Positions 1 to 11,300 of a stretch of 64,000 bases of DNA are shown here, piece by piece; within the stretch, counting starts at the first letter, position 1, and each line of letters begins with the position of its first letter. A program made the translations under genes and the position numbers. Under the pieces are notes generated by a model that made no database searches, had not been told where the DNA came from, and was given only the letters and a program-made list of their open reading frames with translations. Origin of the DNA: Cytophagaceae bacterium (GTDB lineage: Bacteria > Bacteroidota > Bacteroidia > Cytophagales > Spirosomataceae); NCBI GenBank assembly GCA_947460975.1, contig CANHGO010000005.1, positions 1 to 64,000 of the forward strand. The letters are read 5' to 3'.

Positions 1-130
1 CCGAAATGGATTTTGGAAGCCGACAAAAAATATCGGTAAACTTTGAATTCAAGGTCTTTACCTCCACCCGAATTTGTAATTCTTGCGCCTCTTTTTGAGA
101 TTTCCCAAAACCTGTCATCGAATAAATCAT
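1..130 (-). CDS. yicC: YicC/YloC-family endoribonuclease, N-terminal part
   Basis: This is the first 43 codons of a gene that runs off the left edge. The translation opens [12 protein letters not shown], the signature start of the YicC/YloC family, and continues with the family's [10 protein letters not shown] stretch. YicC proteins are about 290 residues long and act as endoribonucleases implicated in RNA turnover and stationary-phase survival. The ATG (128-130) overlaps the TGA of the preceding YfhO gene in an ATGA junction, so the two are probably translationally coupled. The catalytic C-terminal part lies outside the window. Identification rests on the N-terminal motif alone but is strong. 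Confidence 0.88.
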   Translation of the reverse strand, partial: MIYSMTGFGKSQKEAQELQIRVEVKTLNSKFTDIFCRLPKSIS

Positions 131-2562
131 ATCTTATTTTTAAATGCTAAGCCCAAACCTAAGGCAATAAATAGTAGTAAAGCAATGGATGCGGCGGCGT
201 CTATTTTATTGCCCATCTCAACTGAATAGGGCTTAAATTTAAACTCTACCGTGTGCTTTCCTGAAGGAACCAAAAGGCCACGCAACACATAATCAGCCCT
301 CACGTGATCCACCTCTTTCCCATCGATGTACGCTTTCCAGTCTTTGTTACCTCGGTAATATATTTCAGAAAATATGGCAAGCGATGGCTTGCTTACATTT
401 GAGGAATAACTAAGGTGATTGGGTTTGTACTCTTTCAAGTAGATGACTCCCACCGACATAGAATCTGGTGCAAAATTTTGTAAAATGGCTTTGTCCTGTA
501 ATTCTAAAATTGCCGTATTTTTAGGATCTATTTTCTCTATACCCGTTAAGGCATCATCCGGAGTATTAGCCCATTGAATATTTTTCACAAACCAGGCATT
601 GCCTAAGGCATTGGGATTTACTTGGGCAATCGGGCTACCTAATGAATCTGCGCCAATGATATATTTGGTGTTTAACATGTTCAAAACACTCATTTGGGAT
701 GGGCTTCCCGCAAAATATTTCTCAATTAACTCTTGATATCGACGAAGTTTGGCGCCATGATAGCCTCCTAACGATTGGTGATAATACGAAGTCGTCGCAT
801 CATTCATGAATGAAACGGTTGAATTCAACACTCTGAATTGAGTTTTATCGGCTAAAATTTGTTGGTCTGCAGGACTCGGTTGAACTTGTTCCTCCAACGT
901 GCTTTTTGAAACAAAAGCATCATTCCCAAAATATCGTTTGGCGACTGGTGTTAGGTCAAAAATACTTAAAAGCACTAGGCCAATTAACCAGATCGATTTT
1001 TTCACCTTTTTACTCGTTGCTAACCATAAGATTCCTGTTCCCAAGGCGATCACAAAAAAGCTTCTTAGCGCATCAGATCTAAACAAAACGATTCTGTCTA
1101 ACCGAATACTATTCCAAATAGCTGCATTGATATTAGCATCCTGCAAGATCCCAGCTCCGTCTTGCGCACCCTTAAAATCAAAAAACAAATCGGGCAATAA
1201 AGCAAAAAACAAGCAAATTCCTCCACTTAAGCCAAATGAATATAGGAGCGGTTTTTTGATTTCATTAAAACTAGGTTTCTCTTTGATGAATCTTTGTAAT
1301 CCTAAAATTCCTAATGCCACCAAGCCCAATTGCACAAAGGAAAGCACCATGGTGATGGCCCTAAACTTATTGAATAGAGGAAAATAATCAAAAAGAATTC
1401 CATTGAAGAAAAAGTTTTTACCCCATGAAAAAGTGATGAATAATAACGTAACGCCAATGAGCCACCATTTTTCAGCTGTTTTTAGATAGAAAGCTGCAAA
1501 TAAAAATAGGAAAATAACTAAGGCTCCTGCGTAGGCCGGACCTGCCGTATAACTCTGTTCGCCCCAGTATGTCGGTCCCTTTTCTACAAATCCAAGGACT
1601 TGATCTTCGGCCAGGCCGGCGTCAACCATCGTTTTGTAGGTGGCAGATTTGGTACCTCCTAAATTTCCTTGGGATGCTCCACCTTTGAAATTAGGGATTA
1701 ATAAAGTCCCTGTTTCAGAGATTCCATAGGACCAATCAAAAGCATAATTTTTATCCAAGCCACTCCCTCTTTCTTTGTTGGCCTTCAATTCAGATGCACC
1801 GCGAGTCGTTTCTTTGCTATACTCATAGTTATTCCAAAGACGCATAGAATGCGTTCCCACGGCTAAAATTAAACCAATGGCTAATAATATTCCCTTGCCA
1901 AACCAATCAGCCAAGGCTTTCTCCTGAATCGCTTTGGAAAACGTATACATCTTATAGGCTCCTATGATAAAAAACAAATAATAGGTAATCTGGATATGAT
2001 TGGCATATAATTCTAGTGCCATTCCGATGGAGAAAATGGCAGCGCCCAGCCATTTATTTCGCTCCCAGCAAATCTTGATTCCTGCTAATACGACCGGTGC
2101 ATAAGCTAAAGCCAATACTTTGGAGGTATGTCCGGCTGGAATAATGACCATATTGTAAGTCGCAAAAGCATATAAAACCGCACCTGCAAATCCCAAAATA
2201 GGAGAGGCCCCCATCGCCCACAAAAATAGGTACATGCCTATTAATTGGAGTATGAGTAAGTTGACCGGATTGGGAAATATATTCGTTAAAAAACTACCCG
2301 TGTAACTTGATATACTATATGGATAGCTTCCAGAAATTTGAAAAGTAGGCATTCCGCCAAACATGGAATTAGTCCACCAGGCATCTTCACCACTTGTTTT
2401 TTTAAATTGAACACTCTCTTGGGCCGCCGCTTGTGCTTGTTGGATATCATGTTGGATCAGCACTTTTCCTTGAAGTACCGGTCCACAATAAATGAATGCC
2501 AACAGGACAAAACCTAATATTACCAGTCCATGTGGGACGAAAGAGCGTAAGTCAATTTTCAT
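127..2562 (-). CDS. YfhO-family multispanning membrane protein (predicted GT-C type glycosyltransferase)
   Basis: This 811-residue protein has an N-terminal membrane segment at about residues 10-28, a periplasmic-looking loop, and then many hydrophobic helices up to about residue 545. A mostly soluble C-terminal domain (about 560-780) follows, with one last helix near 785-806. This is the YfhO layout. YfhO proteins belong to the GT-C superfamily of polyprenol-dependent glycosyltransferases; Firmicute members modify cell-wall polymers, but the substrate in Bacteroidota is not known to me. The early acidic [10 protein letters not shown] region is where GT-C enzymes carry metal- or donor-binding acids. 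It lies 5 bases after the SlyD-like gene and overlaps yicC. The family call is good and the biochemical role is inferred. Confidence 0.85.
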   Translation of the reverse strand: MKIDLRSFVPHGLVILGFVLLAFIYCGPVLQGKVLIQHDIQQAQAAAQESVQFKKTSGEDAWWTNSMFGGMPTFQISGSYPYSISSYTGSFLTNIFPNPVNLLILQLIGMYLFLWAMGASPILGFAGAVLYAFATYNMVIIPAGHTSKVLALAYAPVVLAGIKICWERNKWLGAAIFSIGMALELYANHIQITYYLFFIIGAYKMYTFSKAIQEKALADWFGKGILLAIGLILAVGTHSMRLWNNYEYSKETTRGASELKANKERGSGLDKNYAFDWSYGISETGTLLIPNFKGGASQGNLGGTKSATYKTMVDAGLAEDQVLGFVEKGPTYWGEQSYTAGPAYAGALVIFLFLFAAFYLKTAEKWWLIGVTLLFITFSWGKNFFFNGILFDYFPLFNKFRAITMVLSFVQLGLVALGILGLQRFIKEKPSFNEIKKPLLYSFGLSGGICLFFALLPDLFFDFKGAQDGAGILQDANINAAIWNSIRLDRIVLFRSDALRSFFVIALGTGILWLATSKKVKKSIWLIGLVLLSIFDLTPVAKRYFGNDAFVSKSTLEEQVQPSPADQQILADKTQFRVLNSTVSFMNDATTSYYHQSLGGYHGAKLRRYQELIEKYFAGSPSQMSVLNMLNTKYIIGADSLGSPIAQVNPNALGNAWFVKNIQWANTPDDALTGIEKIDPKNTAILELQDKAILQNFAPDSMSVGVIYLKEYKPNHLSYSSNVSKPSLAIFSEIYYRGNKDWKAYIDGKEVDHVRADYVLRGLLVPSGKHTVEFKFKPYSVEMGNKIDAAASIALLLFIALGLGLAFKNKI

Positions 2563-2567
2563 ACCAA

Positions 2568-2996
2568 TTATTGAATGCTAACAAGTTCAAGGTCAAATGT
2601 TAAATCTTTTCCAGCCAATGGGTGATTTGCATCTAAAGTGACATGTGTTTCCGTTAAATCAGTAATGACTACTTCAACTACCTGACCACCATCCTGATGC
2701 ATATTTAAAGAAGCTCCTAACGCTAATTCAATGTGTGCTGGAATTTGTGAACGTTCTATACTCACTGTATTTTCTGGAGAATGATCTCCATAGGCCTCAG
2801 CCGCAGGAATGACGATTGTTTTTTTATCACCGATGCTCATGCCCGTCACTCCATCGTCGAAGCCTTTAATGACCATACCAGAACCAATTTGAAATTCTAA
2901 TGGAGTTCTTCCTTCTGAGGAATCAAAAATGGAACCGTCGGTGTGTTTACCCGTGTAATGTACGGCGACCGTATCGCCAGCTTTTGCAATAGACAT
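2568..2996 (-). CDS. SlyD-like FKBP-type peptidyl-prolyl cis-trans isomerase
   Basis: This 142-residue protein opens with the FKBP signature ([17 protein letters not shown], then [14 protein letters not shown]). It has the inserted flap domain of SlyD-type FKBPs at about residues 70-120, and the chain returns to the FKBP fold with [15 protein letters not shown]. SlyD proteins isomerise X-Pro bonds and act as folding chaperones through the flap. The His/Cys-rich metal-binding tail of E. coli SlyD is absent, so a role in nickel delivery is unlikely. There is no signal peptide, which suggests a cytoplasmic protein. It is followed after 5 bases by the YfhO gene. The family call is firm; the client proteins are unknown. 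Confidence 0.92.
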   Translation of the reverse strand: MSIAKAGDTVAVHYTGKHTDGSIFDSSEGRTPLEFQIGSGMVIKGFDDGVTGMSIGDKKTIVIPAAEAYGDHSPENTVSIERSQIPAHIELALGASLNMHQDGGQVVEVVITDLTETHVTLDANHPLAGKDLTFDLELVSIQ

Positions 2997-3049
2997 AAAA
3001 AATCGTTAAAAATTAAACAAAGACAAAGGTCAATATTTTTAGCGATTTA

Positions 3050-3169
3050 TTAGGCAATATGGAGGGCATATTTTTGCTGAGAAGATATTCCAAACTTGGC
3101 CACTTTAATCTGTGTATTTACCATAAATGATAAGCCCATCACTGGAGATTGTATGGAGAAGTGAGTCAT
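3050..3169 (-). CDS. doubtful 39-codon ORF upstream of the SlyD-like gene
   Basis: An ATG at 3169 opens a 39-codon frame ending in TAA at 3050-3052. It fills most of the gap between the TPR lipoprotein gene and the SlyD-like gene. A perfect promoter-type element, TAATTTTG (minus strand, 3189-3196), lies 19 bases before the ATG. The peptide (MTHFSIQSPVMGLSF at its start) has no signal peptide, no recognisable domain and a mixed composition. It could be a leader ORF on the slyD transcript, a short species-specific gene, or chance. Confidence 0.25.
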   Translation of the reverse strand: MTHFSIQSPVMGLSFMVNTQIKVAKFGISSQQKYALHIA

Positions 3170-3243
3170 GTTGCAGTTTTAGGCACTTCAAAATTACGGC
3201 TAAGTCAAAAAATAAAAGGGATTAAAATCAGTTTAGCCTCTTC

Positions 3244-3753
3244 TTACTCGGCTTTTGAAATAATTTCTTTTCGGCAATACACATTTTTATACTTGATCGA
3301 CAAGGTGTCACCTAGGTCAATGGCCGTTTGGAAATCTTGGCAGGCCTCAGACAAATACCCCGTATTTAATAATTTGATGCCTCGATTATAATAAGCTTCA
3401 GGGTAATAAGGGTAAAGCAGAATGGTCATAGAGTAATCTTCGATCGCACCTTTTTCTTTTCCAAATTTGGACTTGAAATATCCTCGATAAAAATAATAAC
3501 TCGCATTATTGGGATCAAGCTTAATAGCTCTTGTTAAATCATTGATGGCTCCTGTGTAATGTCCATAAAAACCTCGGCTTAACGCTCGGGCAAAAAGTAT
3601 TTCTGGATTAAAAGGGTCTTTTTGAAAGGCAATACTAAGGTCTTCATTAGCACCTTTGTAGTCTTCAGATCGAAGTTTGGCTAATCCGGAGCTATATTCC
3701 AACATGCAGCTGGAACAGAAAAATAGTAAACCAAATAATAAAAAACGCACCAT
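3244..3753 (-). CDS. small TPR-repeat lipoprotein
   Basis: This 169-residue protein starts with a hydrophobic N-terminus ending in CSSC (Cys16 is the likely lipidated residue), so it is probably membrane-anchored. The rest consists of about four tetratricopeptide units with the typical spacing (LARALSRGFYGHYTGAI, YFYRGYFKSKFGKEKGAI, AYYNRGIKLLNTGYLSEA). TPR lipoproteins of this kind usually hold protein partners at the envelope; no partner can be named here. The ATG directly abuts the mutS2 stop codon, so it is probably expressed from the mutS2 transcript. It resembles the lipoprotein at 17326-18039 and the TPR protein at 46920-48272. Confidence 0.8.
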   Translation of the reverse strand: MVRFLLFGLLFFCSSCMLEYSSGLAKLRSEDYKGANEDLSIAFQKDPFNPEILFARALSRGFYGHYTGAINDLTRAIKLDPNNASYYFYRGYFKSKFGKEKGAIEDYSMTILLYPYYPEAYYNRGIKLLNTGYLSEACQDFQTAIDLGDTLSIKYKNVYCRKEIISKAE

Positions 3754-6198
3754 TTATTTAAACGTTACAATGGTTACACCTGCTCCTCCTCGATCCGCAT
3801 GTTCGTCTACAAAAGACTTAATTTGACTGTAGCGTTTGAGTTGTTCCCGAATCAAATTACGTAAAATTCCATCCCCTTTGCCATGGAGGATTTTAATTTC
3901 ATTGGAGCCTAACAATAAAGCATCGTTCATGTATTGATCTAAAATCACAAATACTTCTTCTCCTCTTTTTCCACGCACATCTAACGTAATGGAAAATTGG
4001 GCCATGCGATCATTGAAATCAATTCCCTGCAGGGCAGAGATTTTTTGCTTTTCCTGCTTGGGTGCATGTACTTTCTGCAATCGACTGACTTTGATCGTAC
4101 TGCTAATTCCTCCCAATGCCACCACCACGTCTTTTCCTTTGAATGCCATGATTTGGCCGATGGCAGATTCTCCCTGGCCTTGATCTAAAGCTACCCAATC
4201 GCCAATGGCCATAGGTCCTTTGAGGTTTTTTGGATTGGGTTTTTCTTGGGGAATGAAGGTTTTTGATGGTATTTCAATTAAATCTTTTTTGACAAATGCA
4301 TCTAATTTCCCTCTGATTTCTTTTGTTTCTTCCTTGTTAGCGGCCTTCTCTTTTATTTCGCGAATAGTTTGTTCAATTCGGCTATTGGCTTCTTGGATTA
4401 TTTTTTTTGCCTCAGCCTTAGCTTGATTAATGAGCCTTTTTTGCTCCTCCTCCAAATGGTTTTTTAAACTGGAATATTGTTGCTTGATGACTTCCGCTTG
4501 TTCACTGGCTAAGGTTAATCGGATGTTTTTCGATTCCCATATTTGCTTTTCTGTTTCTGTTTCCATCAACATCTTATCGAAATCCACCTGCTTGGTCCCT
4601 AGTTTTCTTCGGGCATTATCGATGATTTTAGCTGGTAAACCTATTTTTTGGGCAATCTCAAAAGCAAATGAACTTCCCGGTTTCCCCATATCCAAAATGA
4701 ATTGAGGTTCTAAATGTTCAGTATCGTACCGCATCGCAGCATTAAACAAACCGGCTTGTCGGTCTGCTAAATTTTTTAAATTCCCAAAGTGTGTATTGAT
4801 AGCTCCGAAGCAACCTTTTTCGGCTAATTTTTCTAAAATCGATTCCGCAATGGCACCTCCTAAAGAAGGTTCCGTCCCCGTCCCAAACTCATCCACTAAG
4901 ATCATCGTTTTAGGATTTACATGCCCTAAAAAATAATTCATATTGCTCAAGTGTGAGCTGTAAGTACTTAATTCATTTTCGATATTTTGATCATCCCCCA
5001 TGTCTAAAAAGATCTGATCAAAGAATCCCATCGTAGATCCCTCTGCCATGGGTACTAAACAACCTGTTTGAAATAAATATTGCAATAAACCCAAGGTTCC
5101 CAAGGTGACCGATTTCCCTCCTGCATTAGGCCCTGAGACCACCATAATTCTTTTTTTGTCGTCCAACGTGATCGACAAAGGCTTTATTTTTTTGCCTATT
5201 TTATGCAGGGATTGTTCTAAAATGGGATGCCTGGCTTCTTGCCAATCAAGGCTTGGGAAATCTTTGATTTTGGGCAAAATAGCGTTGACTTCTGTGGCCC
5301 AAATAGCCTTTGATCGGATGAAATCTATCAAGCCGAGCCATTGGAACCAAGAACTTAACATAGGAACTAAAGGTCTTATGCGGTCCGATAAACGGCTTAG
5401 GATTAATATAATCTCTCTGCGTTCCGCAGATTCTAAGGATTTGATTTCGTTATTGGCAATTAAGGCATCAGCAGGTTCTAAAAACACTGTTTTGCCTGTA
5501 TCGGATTCGTCTTGGACAAAACCTTTTATTTTTCTCTTATGCTCTGCTGCAAGAGGAATGACCATCCGGCCATTTCGCAAGGTTAGAGAAAAATCCTTGC
5601 TAACCCAACCTTCCTTATAAGCCTGATTGATCAGGCTGTCTAATTTCTTTCTCAGATTTTGCTCTTCCGCAAAGCGCTTTCTACGTAATTCACCTAAGGC
5701 AGGGGATGCGCTTTCCTTGATTTGGCCATTGGCGTCAAAAACTCGATCCAATTCCTGAATGATGGGCAGGATTTGCCTAAAATCTCCATGTTCTTCACCT
5801 TCCCATTTTTCCTTGAAAACTTGGGTAATTCGGCTAATTTCCGGGTATTTCTCTGAATCTATTTTGTAAAAAAAGCGGACACATTGATATAAAATATCAA
5901 GTCCCCTTTGCCAATCGCGCCATTCATCCGCAGTTAAATAATGTCCTTCTAAGCTTAAAGGACCAAACCACTCGCGTAAATCATAGTAATCTTGTTGGGG
6001 CCACTCACCTCCATGCTCAGCCATCAACTGCTTCATCTCGCTGACTTGCTGGACCCATTGATTCACCAGAGCAAAGCGGTTTGAAAATTTCATTTTATCC
6101 GCATATTCTGCGCCCATATTGCTGAGGCATAGCGACTTAATGTGATTTTGAATCTGATCAAATCCTAACTTTTCACCTATGTTTTCTGGGTAATTCAT
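3754..6198 (-). CDS. mutS2: MutS2 family ATPase with C-terminal Smr domain
   Basis: This 814-residue protein lacks the mismatch-recognition domains of MutS. It keeps the MutS core (about residues 1-300), a P-loop ATPase (Walker A SGPNAGGKS near 355, Walker B ILVDEFGTGTEP near 430), a long coiled coil rich in Glu and Lys (about 520-640) and a C-terminal Smr nuclease domain (LDVRGKRG near 735 and HGKGDGILR near 770). MutS2 acts in suppression of recombination or in rescue of collided ribosomes, depending on the species. Its ATG overlaps the TGA of the dehydrogenase gene upstream (ATGA at 6195-6198). Length and motif order match the family fully. Confidence 0.96.
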   Translation of the reverse strand: MNYPENIGEKLGFDQIQNHIKSLCLSNMGAEYADKMKFSNRFALVNQWVQQVSEMKQLMAEHGGEWPQQDYYDLREWFGPLSLEGHYLTADEWRDWQRGLDILYQCVRFFYKIDSEKYPEISRITQVFKEKWEGEEHGDFRQILPIIQELDRVFDANGQIKESASPALGELRRKRFAEEQNLRKKLDSLINQAYKEGWVSKDFSLTLRNGRMVIPLAAEHKRKIKGFVQDESDTGKTVFLEPADALIANNEIKSLESAERREIILILSRLSDRIRPLVPMLSSWFQWLGLIDFIRSKAIWATEVNAILPKIKDFPSLDWQEARHPILEQSLHKIGKKIKPLSITLDDKKRIMVVSGPNAGGKSVTLGTLGLLQYLFQTGCLVPMAEGSTMGFFDQIFLDMGDDQNIENELSTYSSHLSNMNYFLGHVNPKTMILVDEFGTGTEPSLGGAIAESILEKLAEKGCFGAINTHFGNLKNLADRQAGLFNAAMRYDTEHLEPQFILDMGKPGSSFAFEIAQKIGLPAKIIDNARRKLGTKQVDFDKMLMETETEKQIWESKNIRLTLASEQAEVIKQQYSSLKNHLEEEQKRLINQAKAEAKKIIQEANSRIEQTIREIKEKAANKEETKEIRGKLDAFVKKDLIEIPSKTFIPQEKPNPKNLKGPMAIGDWVALDQGQGESAIGQIMAFKGKDVVVALGGISSTIKVSRLQKVHAPKQEKQKISALQGIDFNDRMAQFSITLDVRGKRGEEVFVILDQYMNDALLLGSNEIKILHGKGDGILRNLIREQLKRYSQIKSFVDEHADRGGAGVTIVTFK

Positions 6199-7124
6199 GG
6201 ATGAAATAGGGTTCTGATTTTTTCTATTAAAACCGTATTGATTTTAAGGTAACTCTCGGTAGTCCAACCAGCCACATGGGGACTAAAGAGCGTATTGGGA
6301 TATGATTTTATTTGGTCAAAAAGTTCTTGTTCTTCTTGTGACCAAGACTTAATTTTTTCATTAGGTAAGACATCTAAGGCTAATCCTGAAATAATGCCTT
6401 GTTGCAAACCCCAAAGGACATTTTCTAAAGGTGTAATTGGGCCTCTCGAGCTATTCATTAGCACGATTGGTTTTTTAAAGGATCTTAAAAATTCTTGGTT
6501 CACTAATCCGTTGGTCTCATCGGTCAATGGAACATGCAAAGAAACGATGTCGGCATGTTGAAAAATATCAGCTAAATCGGCGCCAAAAGGGGAGTGTGCC
6601 GGCGCATATTTATCATACGCTAAAATCTTTACACCAAAACCCAGCAACCTTTGACAAAGCGCTTGGCCCATATTTCCAAAACCGATTATGCCGATGGTTT
6701 TCCCGTGAATTTCCCAGCCTCTATTGGCTTCCCTATTCCAAATACCATTTCTGACCTCAGCATCAGCCGTGTTTAAATGATGTGCGATGGTGAGCAATTG
6801 GCCCATGACATGCTCCGCCACTGCATCTTTATTACCTTCATTGGCCGAAAAAACGTGAATATTTTTTTCTTGGCATGCGGCTAAATCAATAAGATCTAAT
6901 CCTGCTCCAGCTCTTGCGATAAAAGTTAGGTGGCTGGCAGATTCAATAAAATCAGCATCTAAGGTAAATTTGCTACGTAAAATCAAACCGCTGTATTGGC
7001 TGATGATCGACATGGTTTCCTGCTTGGATAAAGTCAGAAACTCATCTACGTGAAAGCCTAAGGATTGTAAGCCCTCAGCCATGGAGGAATGAACCTCGTC
7101 GATGATGAGTACTTTTTTGACCAT
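6195..7124 (-). CDS. D-isomer-specific 2-hydroxyacid dehydrogenase (phosphoglycerate dehydrogenase-like)
   Basis: This 309-residue protein has the N-terminal substrate-binding half, an NAD-binding motif (GIIGFGNMG near residue 145), the active-site region SSRGPITPLE and the catalytic His in SPHVAGWTTES near residue 283. Members oxidise or reduce 2-hydroxyacids such as 3-phosphoglycerate, glyoxylate or hydroxypyruvate with NAD(P). There is no C-terminal ACT regulatory domain, so it is a short form. It lies between mutS2 (4-base overlap) and pdxA (one-base gap). That proximity may be meaningful, because pyridoxal-phosphate synthesis needs 4-phosphoerythronate dehydrogenase, a member of this superfamily (PdxB). 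Assignment to PdxB is inference only. Confidence 0.88.
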   Translation of the reverse strand: MVKKVLIIDEVHSSMAEGLQSLGFHVDEFLTLSKQETMSIISQYSGLILRSKFTLDADFIESASHLTFIARAGAGLDLIDLAACQEKNIHVFSANEGNKDAVAEHVMGQLLTIAHHLNTADAEVRNGIWNREANRGWEIHGKTIGIIGFGNMGQALCQRLLGFGVKILAYDKYAPAHSPFGADLADIFQHADIVSLHVPLTDETNGLVNQEFLRSFKKPIVLMNSSRGPITPLENVLWGLQQGIISGLALDVLPNEKIKSWSQEEQELFDQIKSYPNTLFSPHVAGWTTESYLKINTVLIEKIRTLFHP

Positions 7125-7125
7125 A

Positions 7126-8133
7126 TTATGCTTGCATTCGATTTTTGACCAATTCTATTGCGAGGAAAAAGGCATGTAAAAAGGAATTAGGATCCGCTTC
7201 ATTTTTACCTGCAATATCATAGGCGGTTCCATGGTCTGGAGAGGTACGGATGATCGGTAAGCCCGCGGTAAAATTTACTCCTGTTTCAAATGCTATGTAT
7301 TTGAAGGGAATTAATCCTTGGTCATGATACATGGCCAATACTCCATCAAATTCCTTGAACTGCGCTTTTCCGAAGAAACCGTCTGCCGGGTAGGGTCCAA
7401 AAACCAATTGGGCCTTTGCCCTAAATTCTTCCACCACGGGCTGAATAATGTCTAATTCTTCTTGGCCCAAAAGTCCTGAATCGCCCGCATGAGGATTTAA
7501 GCCTAAAACCGCTAATTTGGGTTTTTCAATGGAGAAATCTTCCTTTAAACTCAAAAGAAATAAATCAATTTTCTCTTTGATTAATTCTTTGGTCAGGGTT
7601 TTTGCAACTTCTTGGAGCGGCAAATGTCCTGTGACAACTCCCATGCGAATGTCTTCAGAAACCAACATCATCAAGGATGATTTCGCTTCAAATCGGTCCG
7701 TCAAATATTCCGTATGTCCTGGGAAGTTAAATTCTTCGGATTGAATGTTATGTTTATTGATAGGGGCCGTCACTAGCGCAGATAAAAGGCCTTTGTCTAA
7801 ATCTTTCGCGGATCTGTCTAAGCAAGCAAAAGCAGCTTTTCCAGCTTCTGGAGTTTCTTTTCCAGGCTCCACAATCGTGTTCACATCGTCCCAGCAATTA
7901 ATCACATAGATTTGGTCAGGAGCAAGGTTGGCAATGTCACTAGTCGTTTTGAATTGGAAGTCCCTAGCCTCCATGACATTTTTATAGTAAATGAGTACTT
8001 TTTGAGAACCATAGATGATGGGCACGCACCATTGTAAAATCTGCGGATTTGATAAAGCTTTTATGATTACTTCCGGGCCAATGCCATTGTAATCTCCTAA
8101 CGTTATACCGATCAATGGTTTTGTTGCGCTCAT
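7126..8133 (-). CDS. pdxA: 4-hydroxythreonine-4-phosphate dehydrogenase
   Basis: This 335-residue enzyme of the deoxyxylulose-5-phosphate-dependent vitamin B6 pathway oxidises 4-phosphohydroxy-threonine with NAD. The translation opens MSATKPLIGITLGDYNGIGPE, a typical PdxA start. The three metal-binding histidines can be seen in the motifs PGHTEYLTD, LNPHAGDSG and MYHDQGLIP. The frame stays open for 19 codons further upstream, but that extension has no family similarity, so the ATG at 8131-8133 is chosen. It appears to head the minus-strand run pdxA, dehydrogenase, mutS2, TPR lipoprotein. Confidence 0.95.
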   Translation of the reverse strand: MSATKPLIGITLGDYNGIGPEVIIKALSNPQILQWCVPIIYGSQKVLIYYKNVMEARDFQFKTTSDIANLAPDQIYVINCWDDVNTIVEPGKETPEAGKAAFACLDRSAKDLDKGLLSALVTAPINKHNIQSEEFNFPGHTEYLTDRFEAKSSLMMLVSEDIRMGVVTGHLPLQEVAKTLTKELIKEKIDLFLLSLKEDFSIEKPKLAVLGLNPHAGDSGLLGQEELDIIQPVVEEFRAKAQLVFGPYPADGFFGKAQFKEFDGVLAMYHDQGLIPFKYIAFETGVNFTAGLPIIRTSPDHGTAYDIAGKNEADPNSFLHAFFLAIELVKNRMQA

Positions 8134-8354
8134 TAAAAATTCATTTTTTTTGGATCTGCAAGTTAAGAAATTTCGAGTGAAGGCATACAATATTTTTAAC
8201 GGGCCTTTAATTTACCAACAACAGAATTTTACTTTTTGGTAACGAACCCAATAATAATTGTAAATTTTTTAGGTATTCAAAATAAAATAGGCTCTTGACT
8301 ATAAATTTCCCAATATAATTATCATTTTTGTTACACTGCACGAAATATATTGAT

Positions 8355-11300
8355 ATGCCAAAATCATACGTAAATAAAATCTCTAGCCTTCTTATTGCCA
8401 ATCGGGGCGAAATTGCGATTCGAATTATGCGCGCCGCATCTGAATTAGGAATTCGGACCGTTGCCGTTTATACCTTTGAAGATCGTTATTCCCTTCACCG
8501 ATACAAAGCGGATGAGGCATACCAAATTGGAAAAGAGAATGAACCGCTGAAGCCCTATTTAGATATTGAGGGCTTGATTTCTTTATGTAAATCAAAGAAA
8601 ATAGATGCCATTCATCCCGGATATGGTTTTCTTTCCGAAAATGTAAAGCTTGCTTTGCGTTGTCGAGAAGAAGGAATTGTATTTGTGGGACCTTCCCCGG
8701 AAGCCATGAAAGCTTTGGGGGATAAAGTAGCTGCGAAGGTGGCTGCATCCAAGGCTAATGTGCCTATGATTCAGGATTCAAAGGGAGATTTAAGCGTATA
8801 TGATTTAGCGTTATCGGAGGCTAGGCGAATTACTTTTCCTGTGATGGTGAAGGCAGCGGCTGGTGGGGGAGGCCGAGGAATGCGCGTGGTGCGGAAGGAA
8901 GAAGATTTGGAGAAAGCATACCAAGAAGCGAGAAATGAAGCTAAAAATGCTTTTGGCGACGAAACAATTTTTATTGAAAAGTTCATCGACGAGCCTAAGC
9001 ATATTGAGGTTCAATTACTAGGAGATCAGCATGGGAATTTAGTTCACTTATATGAGCGTGATTGTTCTGTGCAAAGAAGATTTCAGAAGGTAGTTGAAAT
9101 AGCTCCTTCCTTTGGTTTAAAAGAGGAAACAAAGCAAAAACTATATGCCTATGCGTTAGCCATCGGAAAGGCTGTTAATTATTACAATGCAGGAACGGTT
9201 GAGTTTTTGGTCGATAAGGATGAAAATATTTATTTCATCGAGGTAAATCCTCGTATTCAAGTTGAGCACACCATTACCGAAGAGGTAACTGGCATCGATA
9301 TTGTACGTACGCAAATATTAATTGCCCAAAATTATAAGTTGTCCGATTCTGGGATTTACATTTTAAGTCAAGCCGATATTCCTTTGCGCGGTTTTGCGAT
9401 CCAATGTCGGATTACCACAGAAGATCCATCGAATGGCTTTAAGCCAGATTTTGGTACCATTATTGCCTATCGAAATGCCGCGGGTTTTGGAATCCGATTG
9501 GATGAAGGCTCCTCGTATCCGGGTGTGAAAATTTCACCTTATTTCGATTCGATGTTGGTGAAAGTAAGTGCCAAAGGTCGGACGCTAAGAGGTGCTTCTG
9601 AACGCTTAAATAGAGCTTTAACGGAATTTAGAATTAGGGGGGTAAAAACGAATATTCCATTTTTACGGAATGTAATCACACATCCTATTTTTCAAGATGG
9701 TCAGTGTACGGTCCAGTTTATTGACACACATCCTGAATTATTTAAATTTAAACCGACTCGAGATCGTTCTACTAAGGCGCTTCGGTATTTAGGGGAAGTG
9801 ATTGTGAATGGGAATCCGGATGTAAAGGTTAAGCCCACGGCTCCTTTCAGATTAGCGACCATTCCATTTGTGGATCCAGCTAAGGAATTTCCAAAAGGCA
9901 ATAAGCAATTGTTGGATGAATTAGGTCCAGAGAAATTTGCTAAACATATTCGAGATTCCAAGCAAGTATATTTTACGGATACGACGTTTAGAGATGGGCA
10001 TCAATCATTATTAGCGACCCGAGTTAGAACTCAGGATATGCTGGCGGTGGCGAATGGCTTTGCGAAGTCATTTCCAACTTTGTTTTCGATGGAAGTTTGG
10101 GGAGGTGCGACATTTGATGTGGCCATGCGCTTTTTGCAGGAATCTCCTTGGAAGCGTTTGCAAGGGTTTAGGGAGGCAATGCCTAACATGTTGCTTCAAA
10201 TGTTATTTAGGGGTTCTAATGCCGTAGGTTATTCGGCTTACCCAGATAATTTAATTGAGAAGTTTGTTGAAAAGTCTTCGGAAGCCGGAGTTGACGTCTT
10301 TCGCATCTTTGATTCGTTGAATTGGATCGAAGCGATGAAGGTATCCATCAAAGCGGTTAGAGAAAGAACGCCTGGAATCGCGGAAGCGGCTATTTGCTAC
10401 ACCGGCGATTTATATACAAATCCCAAGTACAATTTACAATACTATCTGGATATGGCTCGCCAGTTGGAAGATGCCGGTGCACACATGCTTGCCATCAAAG
10501 ACATGGCTGGTTTGTTGAGGCCTTTTCAGGCAGCCACTTTGGTGACTGAATTGAAAAAGACGGTCGATATTCCGATTCATTTACACACCCATGATACGGC
10601 CTCTGTTCAGTCGGCTACTTATTTGAAGGCGATTGACGCTGGGGTGGATATTGTCGACGGGGCTTTGGGTGCGATGTCTGGTTTAACTTCTCAACCTAAT
10701 TTGAATTCCTTGGTTGCGATGTTACAAGGTCAAAAGAATGAAAGCTACCTAGATTTAGATTTATTAAATGAGTATTCCAATTATTGGGAGGCGGTGCGTG
10801 CGATGTATGCTCCTTTTGAATCTGAATTAAAGGCAGGCACGGCTGAAGTTTATACGAATGAAATTCCGGGTGGTCAGTATACTAATTTACGAGGTCAGGC
10901 AATTGCCTTAGGCGTGGGGGATAAATTTGAATTATTAAAAGACAATTACTCGGAGGCGAATAAGCTTTTTGGCGACCTCATAAAGGTGACGCCTTCATCC
11001 AAGGTTGTCGGTGACATGGCCATTTTTATGACGGCTAACTCACTGACCGCGGAGGATGTTTATGCGAAGGGAAGTACTTTGTCCTTCCCAGAATCGGTGA
11101 AGGATTTTTTCAAAGGGGGATTAGGCCAACCATATCAAGGATTTCCTAAGCAATTGCAAGAGATCATTTTAAAAGGCGAAGTGGCCTTAGAGGGTCGTCC
11201 CAATGATCATTTAGCTCCTATTGATTTTGATCAAGATTTCAAGGATTTTCAGCTGAAATTCCCGGATATCGAAGACGGTTTCTTTGATTATCTATCCTAT

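Noticed and set aside
899-1387. 162-codon ORF on the plus strand opposite the YfhO gene
   Set aside because: It is antisense to a well-supported gene, has no domain or start context, and its composition is a mirror of the coding strand.
5105-5620. 171-codon ORF opposite mutS2
   Set aside because: It is a shadow of the conserved MutS2 ATPase region with no recognisable fold of its own.
8295-8330. TTG and CATTTTTG as a promoter of pyruvate carboxylase
   Set aside because: The spacing is 25 bases, too long for the Bacteroidota pattern, and the second element has a mismatch in the first base.
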